From: Streptomyces sp. H27-C3 | GTDB taxonomy: Bacteria > Actinomycetota > Actinomycetes > Streptomycetales > Streptomycetaceae | DNA: 64,000 nt | Assembly: GCF_030063415.1 (NCBI RefSeq) | Contig: NZ_JASITA010000001.1 | Span: forward strand, 310,001 to 374,000 | Direction of reading: 5' to 3' | In this document: positions 20,701 through 31,300 of the stretch, piece by piece | Numbering within the stretch: position 1 is the first letter of the stretch | Layout of the letters: the number at the start of each line of letters is the position of its first letter | Program-made: the position numbers and the translations under genes | Notes under the pieces: model-generated | What the model was told of the DNA's origin: nothing | Databases searched by the model: none | Seen by the model: only the letters and a program-made list of their open reading frames with translations

Positions 20701-23700
20701 TGGTCGATCTGGGCGTCGATCGAGAAGGAGTCGCCCAGATCGTCGACCGACAGGGCGACCGGGTAGTTGCTGCGCTCGATCACACCCGCAAGTGACTTGA
20801 CGCCGGCACGCTCCAGCTCGGATTCGTCGGTGCGGTCTCCGGCCTCCAGGTGCCGGTAGTTCAGGATCGCGTTGAACAGCGGAGTGTCGCGCGGCACGTC
20901 GCTGTGGCCGTGCGCGACGGCCAGCGGGGTCTGCTCGTAGCGCATCAGCTCGCGCAACAACTGGTCGGTGGTGCGGACCAGATCCCGCACGCTCGTTCCG
21001 TCCAGGTTCACGCGCACCGGAAGCGTGTTGATGAAGTTGCCGAGCATGCGCTCGATGCCGCGGGGTCCTTGCAGCCGTCCGGACATCACCGTGCCGAAGA
21101 CCACGTCGTCTCGTCCGCTGCACGCCGCCACGACCAGCGCCCAGCCCGCGTGGAAGAGGGTCGCCGGGCTGACCCGCAGCTGCTTGGCGCACTCCCTGAT
21201 CCGCTGTCCGAGCCCCTCGTCCAGCGGCCTGCGCAGATCGAGGACCCCGTGGCCGTCGCCGTGGACGTCGTGCAGGCCGAACAGCACCGTGGGTTCGGTG
21301 ACCTCGCCGAGCTGGGCACGGAAGAAGCCGGCCGGGTCGAGGTGCTGGTCCTGGTGGCGGACATGGGCGATGAAGTTCCGGTACGGCACCGGTTCCGCGA
21401 GGTCTCCCTCCCTGCCCGTCATGTGCGCGACGAGCTCCTGGAACAGAAAGCCGAGCGAGGTGGCGTCGTCGATGAGATGGTGCAGATTGAGCACCACGAA
21501 CCACTCGTCGGCGCCCGCACGGCGAGCCGCGCGCAGCCGGATCAGCGGTGCGCGGTCCAGCCGCACCGTCTGAGGGCCCGCCAGCAGCTCGCGGATCTCG
21601 CCTTGGACATCCGTGCCCGGGCGCACCTCGAACTCCTCGAGTTCCAGGTCGGCGTGGCGCACCACGACCTGGAGGGGCTGCGGCAGGCCCTGGGTCAGGA
21701 TCGCCGTGCGCAGGGCGTCATGGCGTGCGACGACCGCACGCATGGCGCGCATGAACCCGTCCAGGTGGGCGCGGCTCTCGAAGGAGAACACGCCGGAGAG
21801 CACATAGGGGTCCCGGCCGCTCTCCTTGAGGTGGTGGAACAGCATGCCTTCCTGGAGCGCCGCCAGCGGGTAGACGTCCTGGAGGTTCGCCGCGCCGCCG
21901 GGGATCGCGGCGACGATCGTCGCCAGCTCGTCCTCGGTCAGCGATACGAAGGGCAGCATGTCGGGCGTGACCCGGGTGCAGTTCGCGGGGATGTTGTTCG
22001 GCGGGACGGTGAACGGCTCCGCCGTCGGCTCGCCGGCCGTCGTCGCGCCGTCCTGAGCGGTCGCGGCCAGGTCGATCGTCGCCGCAAGTTCGGCGAGCGT
22101 CGAGGCGGCGAACACGTGCTGGAGGTCGCAGTCGAGGCCCTCGTCGGCCAGCCGTGCGGTCAGCTTCGGGATCAGCAGCGAGTGGCCGCCCAACGCGAAG
22201 AAGTTGTCGTTCACTCCGATGCGCTGCTCGTCGAAGCCGAGCAGGCCCGCGCAGATGGCGAGCAGGGTGCGCTCGGTGGGGGACGACGGGGCGACGTGCT
22301 CGCCGGCGATGGCGTACGCGCCGGCATCGGGGGCCTGCAGCGCCTTGCGGTCGAGCTTGCCGTTCACGCTCAGCGGCAGTTCGTCCAGCCGGACCAGGGC
22401 TCCGGGGATCATGTACTCGGGCAGGGCCTGTGCGAGGTGCTGGATGAGTTCCTCGTGGAAGTCGCCGGTGTGCTCCCGGTCGAGGACCACGTATCCGACG
22501 AGCTGCGGATTGCCGGGGCTGTCCTCACGGGCCAGTACGGCGCAGGCCCGGACGGCCGGGTGCTGGGCCAGGCGCACCTCGATCTCGTTGACTTCGATGC
22601 GGAATCCGCGCAGCTTGACCTGGTTGTCGGTGCGGCCGAGGTATTCAAGGGCGCCGCCCGGCAACCGGCGGACGAGGTCGCCCGTACGGTACATGCGCGC
22701 GTCGGGGTCCTGGGCATACGGGTTGGGGACGAACCGCTCACGGGTCAAGGCGGGGTTGTTCAGATAGCCGCGAGCCAGGCCGGTACCGGCGATGTGCAGT
22801 TCTCCGGCGCAGCCGACGGCCTGCAACTGGCCGAGGTCTCCCAGCACATGGAGCTGGACGTTCTGAATCGGCCTGCCGATCGGCACGGTAGGAGCCGACC
22901 CGTCGGACGGGCACTCCCAGTGGCTGACGTCGATGGCGGCCTCAGTCGGTCCGTAGAGGTTGTGCAGCCGTGCGCGGTGTACGGCGTAGTGCCGTGCGGG
23001 CAGCTCGGGGGGCAGTGCCTCGCCGCTGCAGAAGACCTGGCGGACCGAGGTGCACCGGGCCCAGCCGTCCTGTTCGAGGACCACGCGCAGCATGGGCGGG
23101 ACGAAGTGCAGGGTGGTGACCCCGGCCGACCGGATGAGCGAGACGAGGTAGCCGGGGTCCTTGTGCCCGTCGGGCTCGGCAAGGACCAGGCGTGCGCCCG
23201 AGACGAGCGGCCAGACGAACTCCCACACGGAGACGTCGAAGCTGAACGACGTCTTCTGGAGGACGACGTCGTCGGCGTCGAGGGCGTACTCGTTCTGCAT
23301 CCACTCGATGCGGTTGACGACTGCCCGGTGTTCGACCATCACCCCCTTGGGGCGGCCCGTGGAGCCGGAGGTGTAGATGACGTACGCGAGGTGTTCCGGA
23401 CCGGCGCCGGCCGGTGCCGGGGCGTCGCCGGCGGGCTCGCCGGACAGCCGCCCCTCGGCGTCGAGCCGCAGGACATGGCGGATCCCGGAGAGCGCGGACA
23501 CGTCGGTGGCGGACTGGGTCAGCACGATGTCGGCGCTCGAGTCCTCGATCATGTACTGGAGGCGCTCGGCCGGGTAGCCCGGTTCGAGGGGCAGATAGGC
23601 GCCGCCCGCCTTCATTACCGCCCACAGGGCGATCACCATTTCGAAGGAGCGCTCCATGCAGATCCCGACGACGGTGTCCGGGGTGACGCCGCAGGCGCGC

Positions 23701-25340
23701 AGTTCACCGGCGACGGCGTCGATGCGTGCGCCGAGTTCCGCGTACGACAGCGACCGGTCGCCGCGCACGAGGGCGGTGCGGTGGCCGTGGCGGGTGACCG
23801 CGTCGTCGAGCAGGTCTGGCAGGGTGCGGCCGTCGGAGTAGGCGCGGCGGGTGTCGTTCCACTCCCCGAGCAGCTGACGGCGTTCCCCGTCCGACAGGTG
23901 CGACGCCTCGGAGACCAGTTGCTGCGGCGCGGAGAGGAGCGCCTTGAGCAGGAGCTGGTAGTGGCCGAGGAACCGCTCGACGCCCTCGGCGTCGAAACGC
24001 TGGGCGTCGTACTTGAGATGCAGCGTGTAGTCGTCGGCGGCGTTCTCGAAGACCTCCAGGTGGAGCTTGAACTCTCCTTCCTGGGCTATCTCGTCGACGA
24101 ACCGCAGGGACCGGGCGAGACCGAGATCCAGCACCTCGTCGGCCACGTGCATCATGCGCTTGTTCTGGAAGACGTAGGAAACCTGGAAAACCGGGGAGGC
24201 TCCGGGCCCGGTCCGCAGGCTCAGGTCCTGCACGATGCGCGGGAACGGGTAGGCCGCGTGGTCGAGGCCGTCCGCCATGACCAGCGTCAGCTCGCGCAGA
24301 AAGTCGGTGAACGGCTCGTCGCGGCGCACCCCGTGCCGGACGGGCACCATGTTGACGAAGTAGCCGACGGAGTCGTCGTAGGAAGGGCCGGGCCTGCCCA
24401 TGGACGGTACGCCGACGATGAGGTCGCGCTCGCCGCTGTAGCGGTGCAGCAGCAGTTCGTACACGGCGAGGAAGAGCACCGCGGGCTTGACGCCGCGAGC
24501 CGCGCACAGGTCGCGTACCTCGGCGGCGAGGGCCATGGGCAGCGCGAGCCTGGCCGTCTTTCCCACGGCCGCGGCGCCCGGCGCCGGGCTGCGCTCGATG
24601 TCGAGGTTCAGCACGGGAAGGGGGCCCAGCAGGGCGTCCTGCCAGAAGGCGCGGTGACGTGCGCCCTCGGGGCCGGCGAGGAAGTCAGCCTCCCAGCGGA
24701 CGAACGCGTCGTAGTTGTCCTGCTGTCCGGGGGCACGCTGCGGGGTACGGCCCTGGAGCAGGGCTTCGTACGCCTGGAGCAGGTCGCGCAGCAGGACGGG
24801 TGTGGACGCGCCGTCGAACACCAGGTGATGGAAGACAAGCAGAACGAGGGTGTCCGGTGCCTCCTCCGAGCCAGCCGAGTACACGAAGGCCCGTGCCGGC
24901 GAGTCCCGCGCGAGGTCGAACGGCGCCTTGGCCTGCTCGCGTACGAGGGCGAGCAGGACCTCCTCCGGGAGACCGGGGGGCACCGGCTGGTGGCGGAAGT
25001 GGGCGTCGCCCGCGGTCCGCCGCACCAGGTAGGGGGTGCCCTCTTCCTCCACGATCACGCTGGACAGAGGGGTGTGACGGCCCACCGCCAGTTCGAACGC
25101 CTCCTGGAACACCGCGACGTCGAACGGTGCGGCGCTGCGGAAGCAGACCGGCACGTTGTACACGTCCGAGTCGGGGCTGAGCTTGTGGAGAAGCCACAGT
25201 CCCTTCTGCCCTTCGGACAGGGGGTACCTGCCGAGGGCGTCCGTCTCCGGCGCGTCCTGCAGCCGTTCGTAGAACGCGAGCACGTCCTCGGCGGAGTGGA
25301 GACCCGCCTTGAATCCCGCAAGAATCTGATCCTCGTTCAC
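17718..25340 (-). CDS. NRPS-2: C-A(Ser)-PCP-C-A(Thr)-FkbM methyltransferase-PCP
   Basis: A 2540-aa two-module synthetase. Rough residues: N-terminal hairpin 1-35 ([19 protein letters not shown], a probable docking element); C 45-480 (HHLVFDG near 173); A 490-985 with a Ser code; PCP near 1051 ([10 protein letters not shown]); C 1160-1590 of the DCL/dual type ([10 protein letters not shown] start, HHLIDDA near 1289); A 1600-2040 with a Thr code; FkbM-type methyltransferase about 2085-2330 ([11 protein letters not shown] near 2130); A-domain tail; PCP near 2458 ([10 protein letters not shown]). The start is the GTG at 25340, overlapping the PksB stop as GTGA, with GGAAG 10 nt upstream. It takes the polyketide from the last ACP of PksB and adds Ser, then probably O-methylated Thr. 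The peptide then passes to NRPS-1, whose start overlaps this stop. Confidence 0.95.
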   Translation of the reverse strand: MNEDQILAGFKAGLHSAEDVLAFYERLQDAPETDALGRYPLSEGQKGLWLLHKLSPDSDVYNVPVCFRSAAPFDVAVFQEAFELAVGRHTPLSSVIVEEEGTPYLVRRTAGDAHFRHQPVPPGLPEEVLLALVREQAKAPFDLARDSPARAFVYSAGSEEAPDTLVLLVFHHLVFDGASTPVLLRDLLQAYEALLQGRTPQRAPGQQDNYDAFVRWEADFLAGPEGARHRAFWQDALLGPLPVLNLDIERSPAPGAAAVGKTARLALPMALAAEVRDLCAARGVKPAVLFLAVYELLLHRYSGERDLIVGVPSMGRPGPSYDDSVGYFVNMVPVRHGVRRDEPFTDFLRELTLVMADGLDHAAYPFPRIVQDLSLRTGPGASPVFQVSYVFQNKRMMHVADEVLDLGLARSLRFVDEIAQEGEFKLHLEVFENAADDYTLHLKYDAQRFDAEGVERFLGHYQLLLKALLSAPQQLVSEASHLSDGERRQLLGEWNDTRRAYSDGRTLPDLLDDAVTRHGHRTALVRGDRSLSYAELGARIDAVAGELRACGVTPDTVVGICMERSFEMVIALWAVMKAGGAYLPLEPGYPAERLQYMIEDSSADIVLTQSATDVSALSGIRHVLRLDAEGRLSGEPAGDAPAPAGAGPEHLAYVIYTSGSTGRPKGVMVEHRAVVNRIEWMQNEYALDADDVVLQKTSFSFDVSVWEFVWPLVSGARLVLAEPDGHKDPGYLVSLIRSAGVTTLHFVPPMLRVVLEQDGWARCTSVRQVFCSGEALPPELPARHYAVHRARLHNLYGPTEAAIDVSHWECPSDGSAPTVPIGRPIQNVQLHVLGDLGQLQAVGCAGELHIAGTGLARGYLNNPALTRERFVPNPYAQDPDARMYRTGDLVRRLPGGALEYLGRTDNQVKLRGFRIEVNEIEVRLAQHPAVRACAVLAREDSPGNPQLVGYVVLDREHTGDFHEELIQHLAQALPEYMIPGALVRLDELPLSVNGKLDRKALQAPDAGAYAIAGEHVAPSSPTERTLLAICAGLLGFDEQRIGVNDNFFALGGHSLLIPKLTARLADEGLDCDLQHVFAASTLAELAATIDLAATAQDGATTAGEPTAEPFTVPPNNIPANCTRVTPDMLPFVSLTEDELATIVAAIPGGAANLQDVYPLAALQEGMLFHHLKESGRDPYVLSGVFSFESRAHLDGFMRAMRAVVARHDALRTAILTQGLPQPLQVVVRHADLELEEFEVRPGTDVQGEIRELLAGPQTVRLDRAPLIRLRAARRAGADEWFVVLNLHHLIDDATSLGFLFQELVAHMTGREGDLAEPVPYRNFIAHVRHQDQHLDPAGFFRAQLGEVTEPTVLFGLHDVHGDGHGVLDLRRPLDEGLGQRIRECAKQLRVSPATLFHAGWALVVAACSGRDDVVFGTVMSGRLQGPRGIERMLGNFINTLPVRVNLDGTSVRDLVRTTDQLLRELMRYEQTPLAVAHGHSDVPRDTPLFNAILNYRHLEAGDRTDESELERAGVKSLAGVIERSNYPVALSVDDLGDSFSIDAQIDQAQDAELVIGYLETAMTNLIGVLAAEGPAQGPALELPVLSDAQRRKLLVGWNEQTQQGTTDERCLHEWFEGVVAGAPGAVALECEGRVVSYGELNGRANRLAGYLRGLGVGPGVLVALCLPRSEHIVVCVLAVLKAGGAYVPLDPASPVDRLVHVLGDSAPGVVLTDGPLPVGLGVGSVPVVDVRADAGLWAGLSSVDVPVGGVSSGLAYVIYTSGSTGTPKGVMVEHRNVTRLFSSTDAWFRFGEGDVWALFHSFAFDFSVWEIWGALLHGGRLVVVPQAVARDAGAFYRLVCGSGVTVLNQTPSAFRQLMVAQGEGARPHALRVVVFGGEALDVASLRPWLGRSVNAGVALVNMYGITETTVHVTYRLLGEGDVDRGVSPIGERIPDLRTYVLDGRGRPAPVGAVGELYVGGAGVARGYLNRPELTAERFLVDPFCGVSGARMYRTGDLARWLPDGGLEYLGRNDDQVKVRGFRIELGEIEAALTQHPAIDDARVVVREYGEHDRRLVAYLVPSAERAPVVRELLRIGRTEPDAHARTYELPNGMTVFQQNKSETDFVYEEIFTNLEYLRHGITIRDGDRVFDVGANIGMFTLFAGSRCPDATIHAFEPIPPVFDSLRRNVELHGLNAKVYDCGLAAEAKEETFTFYRHNTVISSSVTTAEQAHEMVRSYLRNQEELTEDGTAGAVAGDALVDELVDARLDSEQFTCRLRTLSEIISEESIDRIDLLKIDVENAEYEVLKGIHWRDWPKIRQLVVELHDVDGQLEKITTLLRALGYDVVCEQDNGLLRNTTLYNVYARRADDDAAAQSDAPSTAGACWSGPAALLDDVGSALRAALPEYMIPAVHVLLEELPLTQNGKLDHRALPAPESHPRHAAHLVAPRSESERAVAAVWAELLRMDVDDLGTHSNFFSLGGNSLLVTRLVNRLAQSTGAELSVQSVFDGPTLTEMAAELERCAPMAPTDGPLDVAAILESIGLIENMSDEELDALEGQI
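17728..17733 (-). promoter_or_regulatory. Ribosome binding site of NRPS-1
   Basis: GGAGGG on the minus strand is 9 nt before the ATG at 17718. It lies inside the NRPS-2 coding end and supports the TAATG-coupled start over the second in-frame ATG at 17700. Confidence 0.65.
17830..21890 (-). other. NRPS-2 module 2: C-A(Thr)-O-MT(FkbM)-PCP
   Basis: The DCL/dual-type C domain implies that the preceding Ser may be epimerised or presented as D-Ser. The A pocket reads D-F-W-N-V-G-M-V-H (Thr). The methyltransferase inserted between A-core motif 8 and the A-domain tail has the FkbM-family SAM motif [10 protein letters not shown]. FkbM enzymes are O-methyltransferases, so O-methylthreonine is the predicted building block (inference). 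Confidence 0.78.
19230..20524. repeat. 1,295-bp direct repeat, copy 2 (Thr A domain, NRPS-2)
   Basis: Second copy of the block at 14893-16187, with the same orientation, reading frame and G/T-rich coding strand. Just left of the copy (the A-domain C-terminal side) the two genes diverge: here the coding sequence continues into the FkbM methyltransferase, and in NRPS-1 into an ordinary A-domain tail. Confidence 0.93.
22060..25220 (-). other. NRPS-2 module 1: C-A(Ser)-PCP
   Basis: The C domain ([18 protein letters not shown]) resembles the two C domains of PksA that also take acyl chains from PKS carriers; all open with (P/R)LSEGQxGLW. The A pocket reads D-V-W-H-F-S-L-I-D, a classic serine code. 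The PCP motif is [11 protein letters not shown]. Confidence 0.85.
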
Positions 25341-28300
25341 GCGCCCGGTGCTTCCTTCATGAGTGCTTTGAGATCTTCGAGTGCGACGACGCCCTGCCGG
25401 AACCCCTCCAGGGCCTTGGCCCTGGCCTCCCGTACGTCGTCGTTGGTCGTGTGCGGAGAAGAGATGACAGGGCCGGGTGCGCGCTTGGCCGTGAGAGCGG
25501 CCGCGATGCGCTCCAGTGTGGCGAGCTCCACGATCTCCCGTGTGGTGAGCCTGAGGCCGAGGTCGGCCTCGACGGCCCGCTGGAGCCGGACCCACAGGAT
25601 CGAGTCGACCCCGACGCCGTGCAGGTCCTTGTCCACGGGGAGTTCACCGATGTCCAGCCCCAGCGCTTCCGTGAGGTAGTCCGCGAGGTAACGGGTGATG
25701 TCGGCTCCGGCGTTGTGGGTACCTCCGGGGACGAAAGGTGCGTCGGACGGGGAGCCGGGCCTGGGGCGGGGCTGGTGGTCCGCCTTCGGCTGCGGCCTGC
25801 CGATGTGCCCGACCCAGTAGCGCTTGCGCCGGAACGCGGTCGTCGGCAGCGGTACCAGTCGGCGACGCCGCCCCTCGTGCAGGCCGTTCCATGCGATCCG
25901 GCCGCCCCGCACCCAGAGCGCGGCGAGCCGGTCCAGGTCGCCGTCGGCGAAGAGCCCGGCGACGAACGCCTCGCCGTGGCTGCCCGACAGCAGGTCCCGG
26001 AGCGGGCCTGCGCTGTCCTCGGCGTTGCCGAGGTGCAGGCCGGCGTGCGGCGGCTCGGACTCCAGGAAGTCCGAGAGCAGCTTGGCCAGTTCGGCACGGG
26101 AGTCCACGACGAAGGCCAGCCGCTCGGGCTGCGCTTCCCGTCCCACCTGCAGAGTGTGGGCGAGATCCGCCAGGGCGACCGAGTCGTCGCGCTCGACGAA
26201 CTCGTGCAGGAGCCGGGCCGCGGTGCGCAGCCGCTCGTGGTCCTGTGCGGAGAGCACGATCAACTGCGGCTGCGTCTCTGCGGGATCGGCCTCGGCGTGC
26301 CGCGCCGCACCGGGGCCGGCAGCCGGATCGGGAGCCTCTTCCACGACGAGACTGACGTGGCTGCCGCCTGCTCCGACCGAGTTGATGAGTGCGCGGCGGG
26401 GGACGCCGTCACCGGCGTGGCGCGGCTGCCACGCCGCCAGGCTGTCGCACAGCCGCAGGGGGCCGTCCTCCAGCCTCAGATCGGGGTTGGGGGCGCCGGC
26501 GGACGCCAGCGGAGCCAGTTCCCGGTGGCGCAGCTGCATGACGACCTTGGTGAGCTGGGCGATGCCGGAAGCCGCCTCGGGGTGTCCGAGGTTGGACTTC
26601 ACCGACCCGAGCGCGACGGGTTCTGTGACCGCGCCGAATACCTCGCGCAGGGCGCTGAGTTCAACGGCGTCGCCGAGGGCCGAGCCGTTGGCCGCCGCTT
26701 CCACGTAACCGATGGTGGCGGGATCGCTTCCGGCCCGCTCCAGTGCCCGCCGCATCACGTTCACCTGCGTCTTGTGGCTCGGCGTCATGAACCGGCTGCC
26801 CCGGCCGCCGTGCAGCGAGGCGCTGCCCTTGATGACGGCGTGGACCGTGTCTCCGTCCCGGCGTGCGGCGGCCAGCGGTTTGAGCAGCACCGCGCCCACC
26901 GCCTCGGCGGGCAGATAGCCGTCCCCGTCGCGGAAGCTGCGGCTGCCCGGGTGGCTGCCCAGCAGTTGTGCCCGGGACAGCGCGAGGTACTTGTCCGGGT
27001 GGATGGTCAGGTTCACGCCTCCGGCGATCGCCAGCTCGCTCTCGCCGCGCAGCAGGTCGGCACAGGCGAGATGGATCGCGGTCGCCGAGGACGCGCACAT
27101 GCTGTCCACGGCCAGGCTCGGGCCTTCGAGCCCGAAGAAGTGCGAGACCCGGTTGGCTATGAGGTTGTACGACGCGGCAGAGGTCAGCGCGGAGCGTACG
27201 ACGTCCTCGGCGTCGGCCCGGTACATCTGGTACATCGAGCCGACGTACACGCCCACGCGACGGTCGTAGCGCTGCTCGATGGTCTCCTGGGTGACGCCGC
27301 TCTGCTCCAGGAGCTGCCAGACCGTTTCCAGGAAGAGCCGCTGCTGCGGATCCATGGTCTCGGCCTCGCGCGGCGAGATGCCGAAGAACAGCGGGTCGAA
27401 CTGATCGACCCCGTCGATGAATCCTCCCCACTTGCAGTAGCTCTTGCCGAGTGCGTCACGGTCCGGGTCGAACAACTCGCCGTGGTCCCAGCGGTCGGCC
27501 GGGACCTCGGTGACGCAGTCGTCGCCGGTGCGGAGGCGGGCCCACAGGGCGTCGGGGTCCGGGGCGCCCGGATAGCGACCGCTGATCCCGATGATCGCGA
27601 CGTCCTCACTGGCGGCGGCTGTGCGGTCGCCGACTCCGATGTCGGGGTGGGCGCCGGTGGCGCTGTCGTCCTGAACGCGGGTGGGCCGGGAGCGCAGTTC
27701 GGCCCGTACCGGCGGAGCGGCGCTGCCTGCGGGCGAGCCCGCCGACCGGGCCTGCGGCTGCTTCCGCTCAGCGCCTGTGTCGCCGAACAGCGCGCGCAAC
27801 TCGTCCTCGTGATGCGCCACGAAGTACTCGGACAGCTCCCGGATCGTCTGCACTTCGAAGAGCAGTGTCTTCGGCAGCGTGCCGAAGGTCTTCTCCAGCT
27901 GCGCGATCAGGTTCATCGCCACGACGGAGTCCATGCCGTAGCGCTCCAGCGGGGTTTCGGCGTCCAGCCGGTCGGGCCCCAGCTTGAGAGCCGTCGCCAG
28001 CTCGTGGCGAAGGTGGCGCAGAGCCTTGTTCTGCAGGGCCAGGTCGCTCTGGGGACTCTGGGCGCTCTGGGCGCTCTTGGACCCCTCCGAGACCTGCGGG
28101 CTCTCCGGTGTCCGCCCCTGTGCTTCGGCGACCCGTGTTTCGTCGCGCCGCCCGGTGAGCCGGGGCAGCAGTGCCTCGTACCGCCCTGCGACGACGAGGA
28201 GCCGGCCGTCCTCGAGGACGGCGCCCCCCGCAGCCAGGCCGGTCCGCAGAGCGCGGAGTCCGCTCTCGGTGTCCAGGGGCAGCAGGTCCATCCGCCGCAG

Positions 28301-31300
28301 TTGCTCCTTGGTCGCGTCGTCCGCCCGCATCCCACCGTCCTCCCAGAGCGGCCAGTTGACGGACAGGGTCCAGCCGGCTCTCAGCCCGGCGGCAGCGAGG
28401 CGGTTGCGATGGGCCGCGTAGGCGTCCATGAAGGCGTTCGCCGCCGCGTAGTCGGCCTGGCCCGGATTGCCCAGCGCGCCGCTCGTCGACGAGAAACACA
28501 GGAAGAGCTCCAGCGGCTGGTCCCGGGTCAGCTCGTCGAGATGGACGAGGCCCGCGACCTTGGGTGCAAGTACGCGCGCCAGCTCCTGCGGCGTCTTCCT
28601 GATGACGAAGTTGTCGTGCAGGACGCCGGCGCTGTGCACGACGCCGGTCAGCGGCCCGTGCGTGCGCGCGATGTGCTGCACCAACCGGTCGACCGCGCCG
28701 CGGTCGGCGACGTCCATGCGCTGGTGGTCCACCAGGAGCCCGGCCGCCCGCAGGGCTTCGACGGCCTGCCGCTGCTCCTCGGTGAGCGCGGAGCGCCCGG
28801 CGAGGACCACGGTGGCGCTCTCGACCGAGGCTGCGATCTCCGCGGCCGTGATCAGGCCCAGGGCGCCGGTGCCTCCGGTGATCAGATAGACGCCGCCCGT
28901 GCGCCAGGACGGCGTGGCCGCCGGTCGGGGCGCACCGGCCACCTCCTCGAGCCGCCTGATCTGACGTCGGCCCGCACGGTAGCGCACCTCGGGCGCCGGC
29001 TCCCCGCGCAGCCGGCCGGCGACGACGGCCGGTGCGGCGCCGTCCAGGCAGTCGATGAGCTGGGTGCGCAGCTTCGGGTTCTCCAGCGACACGGTCTTCA
29101 GCAGACCGCTCAGCCCGCCGAACACGGACAGGTGCCCCTGGTCGCTCGCGCCGGTGTCCCCGACGAGCACGACCTGGAGCAGCGCGGGACCGCGTACGCC
29201 GTGTTCCAGCAGGCCGCGGGCCCGCGCGAACACGCGCTGCGTCGCCGCCAGATACTGCTGGTCCAGTGCTTCCTCACCCGCCAGGTCCACGACCTCGTGA
29301 TGCGCCGACGCGGGCAGCGCCGCCGTCAGCGCGTCCGGCTCTCCGGCCGCGAACCGGCCGACGAAGACGACATGACGCTCGGAGATGTCGTCGTCGGCCA
29401 CGGCGCCCCGCGCTTCGTCGCTCGGCTCCCACACCGGGCGCAACAGCAGCAGGTCGTCGGGGCCGGGCTCGGGCTGCGGCGGCGGCAGGTCGTCGGGGCC
29501 GGGCTCGGGCTGCGGCGGCGGCAGCTCACGCAGAGCCAGTCCTCGCAGCTCGACGCAGATCCGGCCGTGCTCGTCGTACACGTCGATGTCGTACGTCCAC
29601 GCGGCCGAGCGGAGCCAGACATGAGCGCGCTCGGGAGTGGCGGCGTACACCTGCACGCTGTCCAGGGCGAACGGCACCATCGCCGTCGTCGAGCCTGTGG
29701 CCCGGTCGCCGGACCGGACCAGGCCGATGCCCGCCTGCAGGGCCCCGTCCAGCACGCTCGGGTGCAGACACAGCTGCTCGGCCGCCTCGTGCGCACCGTC
29801 CGGTGCACGCAGTTCCGCGAGGACCTGCGGGCTGCCGTCGGCGTCGTCGAGGAGCACAAGACGCTCGATGCTCCGGTACGCCGGCCCGTAGTGCAGGCCC
29901 CTGTCGGCGAACTCGGCGTATACCCGGCCGCCTTCGAGGTGTCCGCGAGAGCGCTCGCGCAGGGTGTCCAGGGACACCTGGTGCGGTACGGGCGCCTCCT
30001 GGAGCAGGGTCGCCCCGCCCCGTCCCGCCAGTGTTTCGCCGCCGCCGTCGCCGGTGACATACAGCTCGTACTCGATTTCGTCGGCGCTCAGCACCCGCAG
30101 CCGCAGACTCAGCAGCAGTTCGTCGCTCTCCAGGGCGACGGGCCGCAGCCACACCACGTCGTGCAGCCGGACCCGGCCGGGCTCGGTGACCTCGAAGGCG
30201 CGTGCGACAGCCTCGCGAGCCATCTCCAGCTGGGCGACGGCGGGGAGTACGTGCCGGTCCGCGACCCGGTGGTCGCGCAGGAACGGCTCCGCACCGTCGA
30301 AGCGGGTACGGAAGGCCAGCGTGAAGGCCGTCGAGTCGTTGCGGTGCAGCAGGGGGTGCAGGAAGGCCCCGGACGGCACAGGCGCCTTTGCCCGGTCGAG
30401 AACCGGGTCCATGCCGGTGAGGTCGAGCCAGTGGCGCTCGCGGGCGAAGGGGTAGCCGGGCAGGCTGACGCGCCGCGGGGGCCGTGCGCCGGCCCGCGGG
30501 TGCGGCCGCTCCCATGCGACAGCCGCTCCCCGGACCCACCGGTCCACCAGCTGGCCGAGCCCGCCCTGGTCAGCGCCCTCGCCCCCGTCGCCGGCTGCCA
30601 GGTCGGCCGCTCGCGTCTCCTGGCCCGGGCGGACGCTGCCGCGCGCCCAGTCACCGGGCCGCGCAGGGTCGGCGAGGAACGCGTCGAGCCGGTGCCTGAC
30701 GGATTCCAGCGAGGTCGCCGTGAACGCCAGCCGCTCGTCCAGGGCCACGCGTCCGGTCTGGAGCGTCCACGCCACGGAGGCGAGGTCGTCGTCGGTCAGC
30801 TCGTCGAGGCGCGCCCGCAGCCGGCGGGCCTGCTCGACCAACTGCTCCTCGGTCGCCGCCGAGAGCGGGACGACGGAGGTGCGGAGAGCGGGTTCGGACG
30901 TGGACGGGGACGCGGTCTCGGATGGGAAGGCGGCGGTGTCCGCGCCCCTCTCCGGCTCGTACTCGGCGATGATCACATGGGCGTTGGAGCCGCCCGCGCC
31001 GAAGCTCGAGACTCCGGCGATACGCGGACCGTGCCACGGCTCCAGGTGCTGTTGCACCCTGAACGGCGTCCCGTCGAAGTCGATGTGCGGGTTGAGCGTG
31101 CGCGAATGCAGGCTCGGCGCCAGCTCACCGTGACGCATCTGGAGCAGCACCTTGGTGACGCCTGCGATACCGGCCGCGCTCTCGCAGTGGCCGATATTGG
31201 ACTTGACCGAGCCGATCGCGCAGCTCCGCGGGGGCAGCTCTCCCCCGCCCGCCGAGCGGAACGCCTTGACCAGGCCCGCCAGTTCGATCGGGTCGCCCAG

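Noticed and set aside
29451..29522. CRISPR-like repeat
   Set aside because: There are only two adjacent copies without spacers, in frame inside a PKS linker.
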